The notes under the pieces: generated by a model | The model's input: only the letters and a program-made list of their open reading frames with translations | The model's database searches: none | What the model was told of the DNA's origin: nothing | In this document: positions 18,601-23,014 of the stretch, one piece after another | How the letters are laid out: every line of letters begins with the position of its first letter | Numbering within the stretch: position 1 is the stretch's first letter | Program-made: the position numbers and the translations under genes | Origin: a virus | Strand: one strand, 5' to 3' | IMG/VR virus record: IMGVR_UViG_3300027752_001286 | Coordinates: 1-29,383 of that record | DNA length: 29,383 bases

Positions 18601-21285
18601 GTTATTTGTAACAGCATCGTACCCGTCATAATACTGAACTACAATGCTTGTAGAGTTAGTTGCTTTGTTTTGCACATACGCTATTGCTGTACCAGCTGAA
18701 ACAGTTTGTGATATTTTATCACCTACAGCAACAGTTACCGCTTGTGTTAAAGTTAGTGTTATTTCGCCTTCAATTTCTACACTGTGATTGTGTAGTGTCA
18801 TGTTATCGAAATAATTGTCTCTATGGAAATATTGTCCTGCCCACTTAGATTGTGACACACGCTTTCTTGGACGAATGTGTGTACGTCTAAACTCGTCACC
18901 TTTAACGGAAACGTTAGCTGGAACACGTAATGGATAGTCTTCGTAGAATATACCAGTTTCAAGGAACACTGTAATATTTTGTTGACTTACTTTGTTACCA
19001 AACTCAAGTACATCACCTGCTTCATAAGTTGGGTCAGCTTCAGTAGCAACACCTGGATCTGATCTAGCAATAAACTCTACTGGTTCTTCAAGTATAAGTT
19101 CTATTTGGTCATGTGCTGAACCACCTAGTTCGTCACCTCTATAATAGTTTACAATTCTTGATACAGCACCTGACTTAGTACCTGTAATAACTTTACCTGG
19201 TATTAAGTCTGTATTTGATGCTTGCCCTTGGAATACGTTTCCGTTTCCACCATTGTCAAGTTCAATAACATATACTGAACCTTCTTGTAATGTTGGAGCA
19301 CTGTCTACTCCGTTATCAATAATATTTCCAATGATATCAAATAGGTCGCCTACTCTTGCAATAGCATCTGCTGGAGCAGCTGTACCTGGACTAACTACGT
19401 TTTGTATAACGTCAGTATTGTATACACCAGGGTTACCAGAACCACCTTGCCATTGAAGGTTAGTTAAGATATACTGTCTAGTAATTTCTTCAACTTTGTC
19501 AATGGTTGCTTTTGTTTGTGCTTTCTGCGGACCAATAGCAATAGCACCACTGGCATTACTATAGTATCTTAAACCTGCTTGCCTTGAAAGTTTGTTAGCA
19601 TTGGTACCGCTGATAACATCAAGTTTTAAACTTTCATAAATTAACCCAACATCACGCTTACACGTAGCTTCTTTGTATGTAAAGTTTTTCCATTTAATTA
19701 ACTCTGCTTCTGCAGGAACGTTTGGGTCTAGTGTAACAGCTGCATTTGCTAATGTAATTTGAGCTGTTATCCATGCAATAACTTCTTCTTGGACAAACTT
19801 TTTGTTGTTGTCCATAAGTGCTTTAAAGTTAGCAGTTGTTTGTGCATTGTATGTAGCAGGAACTTTAAATCCTAATGTATTTGTGTTTCCACTTTTTACA
19901 AATGTAGGAGTAAGTGTACCAGAGTTATCAACTGTGATAGTCTGCATATACGGACCAGGCTCTAACCTGCTTGTTTCTATAATTTCTTCTGCTTTTCTAA
20001 GTGCAGCATTTACTGTACGATATGCATAACTTAATGCTCTACCTTCTTTACCAGCAGGAGTATTAACTTGGTTATCGTCACCTTGTAAACTAACATACAA
20101 GTTTACATTACTTGCATAACTTGTGTTGTCTACATAAAATTTAGTAGCGGCTTGTAAATCTTCTAAGCCAGTTGTAATATTTGCTAAGTCTCCAGGATGC
20201 TTATCAAGGTAAAGCGTACCGTCCATTTGGTCGCCTTGACGTCTAAGTGCTGCTTCTCTTGGCATTGCTTCGTTAGCAAGGAACTTACCGTCTAGTATAT
20301 CTGGTTGATATTCTGCATCAACTAATGTTTGTGTACCTGAACCGGTACCTGCTTGGAAACTAATTTTTCTATTTGCTGTAGCTGCTTTAGCTGCGTCTGC
20401 ATTTTCATAAAATTCTAATGTTGTTGCACTTGCAACTCTAACATAAATTGGGTTTAAGTTTTTAAGTGGTTGAGCTACCGCACTTGATGCCGGAGTTGCC
20501 GTTGCACTTGTTCCTGTAGTTTCGTATCTAAATGGTAATCCGTTTGCACCACTATCAAGTCCGTGTCCTGCCGGAACAGTAATTAAAGTCCCGTCAACTG
20601 TTCTACCAGTAATATTAGCAACACTAGCTGTAAAACTATTAATTGTAAATGAGTAGTCTGCTGTAAAGATTTGATCTTCAGTACGTACTCTAATTTGTGC
20701 GCCAGTACCACCACCTGTTGATTTTAAGTAGTTAGTATCTGCAAAGCCTTTTGATATTGCAACACTGTCAGTTGTAAACCCAGCGCCGTTATGTGCGGCA
20801 TTAAGTACAGACAGTTTAGTTTCAATGTCAGTAAGACTTGTTGGCATGCCTGCAACAATATTTCCAGATGCATTTATGCCGCCACCTGTTGAATTAATTT
20901 TAGGTGTTTCATCTTCTTCAAGTTTGCCACCTGCCGCTGTTACAACAATGTGTCCACCTGACGTTAAACTAAATGTAACAGTATCATCGATAGACGCATC
21001 TAAGAAACTGTTACTAACTAATTTTCTAAATTCTAACTTACTACCTTCAGCAGCAACATCAACTACTGGAAGTACAGGTCTTGAAAATGTACTTGGATTG
21101 GCTTGTAATTGGGCTAGTGTCGGAGTATCACTAAATTCAGTAAATGATATTGAACCACCTTGTCCAAATACAGCATATAGTTGAGTAAAATTATCATTTA
21201 CTTTTCTAAACGCTTCTCTGATACTATCGCCAGTACCGTCATTACCTTCTACACCGATGTTGATGTTTTGTTTACCTTGTGCCAT
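9640..21285 (-). CDS. Giant multidomain tail-fibre protein, 3881 residues
   Basis: The N-terminus (NDGTGDSIREAFRKVNDNFTQL, 15-36) is shared with neighbouring fibre proteins. Residues about 385-430 (YVSLQGDDNQ ... YRTVNAALRKAEEII) look like the start of a pectate-lyase-type right-handed beta-helix, resumed at about 780-840 (ANVSVKGDE ... DNMTLHNHS) and 1230-1470 (ATILRNMTVQGHGG, GGMFVDGFVSNMPLEIT). Two copies of a helical module (CKRDVGLIYESLKLD; CARDLGLIVDALAFD) interrupt it. Then come beta modules with H-G-hx..LNG..Y, GxxIVxGGxGIAxKLFVG repeats (about 3275-3350), ADARIPSLxASKIxSG repeats (about 3598-3645) and a C-terminal domain (about 3755-3881: ADLAENY, VAGVVSTNP, LTGRVPCKVIGHV) like phage intramolecular-chaperone domains. 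The start has GGAGC (21294-21298) inside the end of the Fe-S carrier gene. Virion adhesin is the likely role. Confidence 0.9.
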   Translation of the reverse strand: MAQGKQNINIGVEGNDGTGDSIREAFRKVNDNFTQLYAVFGQGGSISFTEFSDTPTLAQLQANPSTFSRPVLPVVDVAAEGSKLEFRKLVSNSFLDASIDDTVTFSLTSGGHIVVTAAGGKLEEDETPKINSTGGGINASGNIVAGMPTSLTDIETKLSVLNAAHNGAGFTTDSVAISKGFADTNYLKSTGGGTGAQIRVRTEDQIFTADYSFTINSFTASVANITGRTVDGTLITVPAGHGLDSGANGLPFRYETTGTSATATPASSAVAQPLKNLNPIYVRVASATTLEFYENADAAKAATANRKISFQAGTGSGTQTLVDAEYQPDILDGKFLANEAMPREAALRRQGDQMDGTLYLDKHPGDLANITTGLEDLQAATKFYVDNTSYASNVNLYVSLQGDDNQVNTPAGKEGRALSYAYRTVNAALRKAEEIIETSRLEPGPYMQTITVDNSGTLTPTFVKSGNTNTLGFKVPATYNAQTTANFKALMDNNKKFVQEEVIAWITAQITLANAAVTLDPNVPAEAELIKWKNFTYKEATCKRDVGLIYESLKLDVISGTNANKLSRQAGLRYYSNASGAIAIGPQKAQTKATIDKVEEITRQYILTNLQWQGGSGNPGVYNTDVIQNVVSPGTAAPADAIARVGDLFDIIGNIIDNGVDSAPTLQEGSVYVIELDNGGNGNVFQGQASNTDLIPGKVITGTKSGAVSRIVNYYRGDELGGSAHDQIELILEEPVEFIARSDPGVATEADPTYEAGDVLEFGNKVSQQNITVFLETGIFYEDYPLRVPANVSVKGDEFRRTHIRPRKRVSQSKWAGQYFHRDNYFDNMTLHNHSVEIEGEITLTLTQAVTVAVGDKISQTVSAGTAIAYVQNKATNSTSIVVQYYDGYDAVTNNGVPPSETGNGYADVTAFDTVVSNNISINNAVQAGTYLTGTPVQYARPSNFGYHYALDPRRPVNTQAGTVVNPGGYTNAVSLLTKNRDAIVQEVLLFLAESSQANLNNGGFGDYTQVDLTLTGNVTFTRGDTVIQAGTNVTGKVKSDSTDNTVTIVGPSGIFNTTGALSVSGVSKGANSVPATVSSAVAFTYGPKCARDLGLIVDALAFDLDKGLVDQSLEIQGKYYAGAVEVGQEIITSASILEIGNIAQAILGASGSPVGTPSVPSARQAASAWDITVTTAQLAEVGTSTIVSGLLNIIVFAFNTEYNPPKDNKDMDVFLMNDATILRNMTVQGHGGFMCVLDPDGQVLTKSPYIQTGSSFSQSINKQAFRGGMFVDGFVSNMPLEITDNISGAGSNSPFEIFVRSRRDSKLVGGNGVGLGLFSRRPQLPAPFYVNGVRYQVNAIRNYSPTNGTAELILDKNSNPDANGEGQGWIGGENFPIVLQTAGNRSMLGNDFTQVNDLGYGLLCTNNGISEMVSMFTYYCHAAYYANNGSEIRSLNGSNAYGNFGLVAAGGDPNEVAQTGSLAFDTSQTAKVYVNSGVSANANALQTFLYVTDTDFAPLPEGEVDVLYNKKIGIASIGASNPVTVNAAAHGFIAGQRVLVESSNIPTSGGGANPGLDGIRYVGTNPSTGTLTLYTDAALTTTLNGSSYNTGNLGNTATIQDAGGEASSLSRFEVVTVTDAFSADGIPGVNEVKLTLSGTLTGIAYNARATLTAGTSQSATVALGRVSRPINAATNNDKLYVTLPENRNQFALGDTIYINGTTTGRTITAIESNLDKAGRKTIIGVTKANPVIIETIGHNFVDEDPITIVDALGVTDLNGTYYAKVSTTTGGTTNDKRYVALYSDSALTTTVDGTSWAGSYTARSGKATLTGSGGNVLIGEQGAVWKLSFSNSTNDESVSTGGLSSPLGAGDAVNLRSRAKFILDGVQTVPIRPSTAVVFEEQPENTYRSINFDTTPITTFDGLGETQLPTDQNILTFDSNYEYIRQRVDYGFYKSQVKLTLNVVLAGPISVGSIVRQGSATGTITKAVAAGATVLYVKNWNGTDYTVGGGNVERDTAGDGTFASIGALATGGVVKLSYLTTLGKIESFGGTPGDRYIAIPALGSESTVRIQNADMIFAWKDRIHKVLAYHDGAGTSIGAIGTRETGEPNSAITGFPYLEIDRTPASDKYYDADEAAPTTGIADSLSVGNETDNVNIAIGVPSGEGAEITVNISLCRATGHDFSNIGTGGFNTSNYPNIIFGQPAVAKTAIVTSDATATKAQVWERNKGRVFFASTDEDGFFRVGKFFTVDQGTGTISFTAQINISGLDGLGFKDGEIISKFTSSFTQATAELKNVPTEVAVVDYINRRLGFDEFNVVDPAALTTVMSATNPQLTPVTSGGETTHTLNMTNGRITLLKRPIADTDAATKEYVDNRIFANDEFEDLRNVSLYQTDFNNANGRSDLLVLTGQKKVYIKYVAGTMFSVNDVIFGQDSNSAGRIVDISDSFKFDNGENSTDVASGLNVQVLTYTVLPLTMVALNATGTVAVRGQLLRQPSTGAQGYVLHPQTVVGSGKTTATQIMLREVTGVFNGTAIELVNNPGGSETIVATAALVTSTALIADASSGDPIDFQAETISNGNVSRNTTQGRDGLAVYPMIEVANASESKVGSPGDATRSDINLTVTRSEDATSINLQYQAESLLDADVNTSADIQQQKLLMTKAPLLANSDLFEDFTTSGRRTSQANKGIAAFSADAFAEDQIFIFSGTISANVNDIITQGAVTGYVDKVINTTTLKIRTSDVFATGGATTTYVTPVTTYSLPGSANAVQQTSTIKGTPVNSTRTITTIEKTGFVNVKDRGITFDKIQDIPENSVIGRGDIGDPAYNADGVPYAVSFDQIIDLGGAIQDKDFANSTVTEVAGWVIQTEGLVSVATGATVSSGGVDAVVQGAVTSENKVVVINATGTFPGTGTLAGVTADSHASAATIVSATQFSTSGEALIKLADGVYGTTQITKAGAGNQLVRTLDSNDQNGLTFVSANTEGFIDVKGLLVDSRRTLDTRSAGGDTFLDVYTPNENLAMSISGVTPTSVEVDESIIEIPTASVDIGNVGVRVVAAGSGINGFASAFAQNAGEDTPLTNQKPHLAVDWIYTNFIQDPADLTATGSGIALGGVSPYTTAGQTAIVANGQNALLADSAGVVLRSGNVDVLTALSGTTTIKNALSVQGNTTIGNTATDTLTVNSVIVSDLDLQRTNTDAAGYTLDIIKKTSSVATADGVGTINFRSNDSAGPITTLHTYGAIKSTIADVATASKDGKIELQVQRANTLTTAIAIDDEVDVTGVLNVSGIINANATTASTSTATGALIVAGGAGIAGKLFVGSDFDIGGNFNVTASNGNTDIDGTLVVNNTTDASSSITGSVIIDGGVGIAKKLYVGTNLDVAGNTVLDGDLTVKGNFDLGDVSTDTFTIASTLDTPKINIRNTEAGTGSATNQISFFHDTTSPAVNDWLGSLAFEMDNTTVAVDGGAKALMNVRATTLTGGSEKTRFDFLTASGTDTTAQRLSISDAITTSANIVPSGTIDIGLTGTRFNHVYSTNFTGTTFTGAFAGNVSGSSGSTTGNAASATHLKDGAANQIPYQSGTGATSYLAANTVATQKFLAMTGNGSAGAAPVWDTLDASAVDSGTFADARIPSLGASKITSGSFADARIPSLAASKIGSGTFAAARIPDVTVAMMSAAAIQTSTEVGAAGASTTDNDTTLLTAAAIKNFVEGKGYATTGGSVGSATNATNATNFNVSAAPSGTYNIVMVGANTGNTPGLVDSSGITFNAATDVLNTVASSANYADLAENYIGDEAYEAGTVVVFGGDEEITACTIKGDRKVAGVVSTNPAYLMNNKLEGDTVVPLALTGRVPCKVIGHVAKGDMLVTSAIPGYAIVNNDPSLGTVIGKAVGTKDDDGRGIVEVVVGRL
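10387..10500 (-). repeat. Two-plus tandem 54-bp repeats encoding an 18-residue motif in the giant fibre
   Basis: Units 10387-10440 and 10441-10494 are near-identical over their 3' two thirds, with a degenerate third copy at about 10345-10386 and the start of the next unit at 10495. Each encodes SG(T/S)FADARIPSLxASKIx. The same peptide motif is scattered through marine phage fibre proteins, probably as one coil of a beta-helix. Confidence 0.8.
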
Positions 21286-21669
21286 TTATGTGAGCTCCGT
21301 TATTAATTCATTATTTTTTTCGACAGCTTCCATGTCGAAGTTTACGCTAATTCCACAACCACATGCACTACTTGCATTGGGGTTACTAATTACAAATTGC
21401 GTTTGAAATACGTCTGTTTCGTAGTCTATTGTGCAATCAAACAAATACATGTGTGCCATAGCGTTTATAACTAAGTTTCCTGTACCTGTATTAATGATTT
21501 CATCATTTGGTTCAACACTTTCTTTTGCTATCATACCCCAATCATATTCAAATCCAGCACATCCACCACCTTTAAGGCTTAAATGTACTCCAAAATGCTC
21601 TGTATTAGCCGCGCAAAGCCCGTTAATCTTATTTTTAGCATCTTCTGTGAGTGTAATAGGTAAAATCAT
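21286..21669 (-). CDS. A-type Fe-S cluster carrier (IscA/ErpA/HesB family)
   Basis: 127 residues, normal for the family. The three ligand cysteines are present: C37 in GGGCAGFEYDW and C103-x-C105 in SSACGCGISVNF; the strand LVINAMAHMYLFDCTIDYE corresponds to the conserved LVVDxxSxxYLxGxxIDY. A-type carriers hold or hand on an Fe-S cluster. The gene is driven by a late box (21686-21693) with AAGGAG (21675-21680), and the Shine-Dalgarno of the giant fibre lies in its last codons, so the two are co-transcribed and probably coupled. Late timing and a fibre neighbour are unlike a housekeeping biogenesis gene. HesB-like genes are known in T4-like cyanophages. The recipient is unknown. Confidence 0.92.
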   Translation of the reverse strand: MILPITLTEDAKNKINGLCAANTEHFGVHLSLKGGGCAGFEYDWGMIAKESVEPNDEIINTGTGNLVINAMAHMYLFDCTIDYETDVFQTQFVISNPNASSACGCGISVNFDMEAVEKNNELITELT

Positions 21670-21685
21670 TGTGTCTCCTTACTGT

Positions 21686-21693
21686 TATTTATC
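21686..21693 (-). promoter_or_regulatory. T4-like late promoter box GATAAATA
   Basis: Minus-strand GATAAATA, 16 nt before the Fe-S carrier ATG. The short leader leaves just enough room for the AAGGAG Shine-Dalgarno. It should drive both the carrier and the 11.6-kb giant fibre gene. Confidence 0.8.
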
Positions 21694-21726
21694 GATAGTT
21701 TTTATAATCTTAATGTAAATATAGTT

Positions 21727-22014
21727 ATGTTTATTAAAGAATATAAAAAAGAAACCCGGCATGTCCGAAAAAGTAAATTAGGCAAGGAACACGCCTATAA
21801 ACGTGATATAACTATTTGTGTATTACGTTGTGATAGTTGTGATACAGAGTTTGAAAGACCTAGAGGAAGTATGGACCCTGCACGTCTTAACAATCATTAC
21901 TTTCATGTATGTGGTAACTGTGATAGTAAAGTATTTGCTCAGAAGAAGGGTATAGAGCGAAAGCAAATATGGAATGTAAGTGTGTCTAGTGGATTAGATA
22001 TTAGTAAATTATAA
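21727..22014 (+). CDS. Small zinc-ribbon-like protein, 95 residues
   Basis: One of two plus-strand genes. Two CxxC pairs are visible: CDSCDTEF (residues 38-45) and CGNCDSKVF (62-70), separated by 20 residues that include RPRGSMDPARLNNHYFHV. The N-terminus is strongly basic (KEYKKETRHVRKSKLGKEHAYKR). This is a zinc-ribbon or HNH-like zinc-binding fold, plausible for nucleic-acid binding, but no HNH catalytic signature is convincing. The ATG has no clear Shine-Dalgarno; a TATAAT lies at 21703-21708 without a good -35. The stop lies 30 nt from the convergent end of the 55-residue membrane protein gene. I recall similar proteins in T4-like cyanophages. Function unknown. Confidence 0.78.
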   Translation: MFIKEYKKETRHVRKSKLGKEHAYKRDITICVLRCDSCDTEFERPRGSMDPARLNNHYFHVCGNCDSKVFAQKKGIERKQIWNVSVSSGLDISKL

Positions 22015-22043
22015 ACTTACTACGATATTAATTGGAGTTGGCA

Positions 22044-22211
22044 TTAGTCTTCCTTCTTCCAGATAGTCCATGCCCCATATGCAATAGCGGCATAGGCTAC
22101 TATACTTGCAATTGGTTTAAAAATTAAAAATGCAATGCCAGCACCAATTAGTACAGCACCGTCTAAAGTTGTACGTTCTTTTAAACGTGTTTTAATGAAT
22201 TTCTCTATCAT
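22044..22211 (-). CDS. Small membrane protein, 55 residues
   Basis: Begins MIEKFIKTRLKERTTLDGAV and ends YGAWTIWKKED. There is a basic N-terminal segment, then two hydrophobic stretches (about 18-31, DGAVLIGAGIAFLIF, and 33-49, PIASIVAYAAIAYGAWT) with a K-P turn, so it could span the membrane once or twice. The ATG overlaps the stop of the preceding 60-residue gene (ATGA), so the two are translated together from the late promoter at 22412-22419. Proteins of this shape recur in T4-like cyanophages as far as I recall, with no known role; a holin-like or virion-associated membrane role is only a guess. Confidence 0.78.
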   Translation of the reverse strand: MIEKFIKTRLKERTTLDGAVLIGAGIAFLIFKPIASIVAYAAIAYGAWTIWKKED

Positions 22212-22390
22212 GATGTTTTTGCTCCGCGGAATGAGTTAGTGTTTGACATATCTCTTTTTTCGTCTTGTAGTTTTTCTGATTTAATCACTGGAACAATAGT
22301 GCGTATTCCAACGCCGTTTTGACCGTCTGCACGTAATCCTGTGATTCTATCAAGTTTTAAACTTTTTGTTCCAACCATTGTATTAGCCAT
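22208..22390 (-). CDS. Small late protein, 60 residues, function unknown
   Basis: A polar, Gly/Asn/Ser-rich protein (GTKSLKLDRITGLRADGQNG ... SNTNSFRGAKTS) with no cysteine, hydrophobic helix or recognised motif. It has a CAGGAG Shine-Dalgarno and sits 21 nt downstream of a perfect TATAAATA late box in a divergent arrangement with the plus-strand gene at 22456. Its stop overlaps the start of the 55-residue membrane protein. Late expression suggests a minor virion or assembly protein, which is inference from regulation only. Confidence 0.74.
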   Translation of the reverse strand: MANTMVGTKSLKLDRITGLRADGQNGVGIRTIVPVIKSEKLQDEKRDMSNTNSFRGAKTS

Positions 22391-22411
22391 TTCTAGTATC
22401 TCCTGTACTAG

Positions 22412-22423
22412 TATTTATAAATA
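22412..22423. promoter_or_regulatory. Palindromic divergent late promoter TATTTATAAATA
   Basis: A 12-bp perfect palindrome holding two overlapping T4 late boxes: TATAAATA on the plus strand (22416-22423, ahead of the gene at 22456) and TATAAATA on the minus strand (22412-22419, ahead of the gene at 22390). The four central bases are shared, so both directions cannot be melted by two polymerases at once. Confidence 0.85.
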
Positions 22424-22455
22424 AATGTACCAGAACTATATATTATGGAGTAATT

Positions 22456-22725
22456 ATGTTAAAATGGCTTAAAGCCTTTTTTGGTTTAGACATGAAAGAA
22501 GGAAGTGTAGCATCAGTTACTCAAGCCGTCTTTGGTGAAGTAGAAACTAAAAAAGCAACAGTAAAGAAAACACCAGCTAAGAAAGCAACAGTTAAGAAAG
22601 CTGAGCTTACTAAGTTAACCAAAGCTAAACTCGAAGAAAAGGGTAGAGAATTTGGTATTGAAATTGACAAGAGAAAGAAGAAGGAAGAGCTAGTTAAAGA
22701 AGTATTTAACGCTTCTAAGATCTAG
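22456..22725 (+). CDS. Lysine/alanine-rich basic protein with SAP/HeH-like C-terminus, 89 residues
   Basis: The plus-strand gene of the divergent late pair. The N-terminus (MLKWLKAFFGL) is an amphipathic or membrane-active helix. The middle (about 32-50) is a histone-H1-like repeat (KKATVKKTPAKKATVKKA). The C-terminal 38 residues (LTKLTKAKLEEKGREFGIEI then KRKKKEELVKEVF) have the helix-extended-helix pattern of SAP/HeH DNA-binding motifs (Lxxx-L-K-x-x-G-xx-xx-T-K-x-x-L). A TATGGAG Shine-Dalgarno precedes the ATG. A late DNA-binding protein, perhaps acting on packaged DNA or the host nucleoid, is a reasonable but unproven reading. Its 3' end overlaps the end of the convergent 99-residue gene by 11 nt. 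Confidence 0.76.
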   Translation: MLKWLKAFFGLDMKEGSVASVTQAVFGEVETKKATVKKTPAKKATVKKAELTKLTKAKLEEKGREFGIEIDKRKKKEELVKEVFNASKI

Positions 22726-23014
22726 TTCTTGCAATAGCAGCTGTATGTTGCTCAACAATTTTTTCGCAGCGAGACAGTTTACGTTCTAGGACGGTTAAAG
22801 CTGCTCGCTGTTTTCTTATCTGCTCTTCCAAACTACTAACGTAACGTTGACTTGGAATTTGTAATTCTGAGCCATCTTCACCTAGCATGGTGAAATGATC
22901 AACACCTTGACCTTTAAGTCCACCCGCTACACGGTTAGGATTTTTTGTTAATTCTTTTTCAGATGGTTTCGAGCTCGCGCTTTTGTTCCCATACATTGTG
23001 TTTAAATAGCTCAT
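22715..23014 (-). CDS. Late protein with C-terminal coiled coil, 99 residues, function unknown
   Basis: I chose the ATG at 23014 (MSYLNTMYGNKSASS) over one further upstream because it has AAGGAAAG about 6 nt before it and a perfect TATAAATA late box 20 nt upstream. The N-terminal half is polar (KPSEKELTKNPNRVAGGLKG); residues about 58-90 (SSLEEQIRKQRAALTVLERKL then CEKIVEQHTA) form a clear heptad coiled coil. The 5' end overlaps the uvsE 3' end by 56 nt in another frame, and the 3' end overlaps the convergent plus-strand gene. The role is unknown; late expression suggests a structural or assembly factor. Confidence 0.75.
   Translation of the reverse strand: MSYLNTMYGNKSASSKPSEKELTKNPNRVAGGLKGQGVDHFTMLGEDGSELQIPSQRYVSSLEEQIRKQRAALTVLERKLSRCEKIVEQHTAAIARTRS

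Noticed and set aside
21703-21708. Plus-strand TATAAT ahead of the zinc-ribbon gene
   Set aside because: No acceptable -35 hexamer lies 16-18 bp upstream (best match two of six), so I did not call a promoter.
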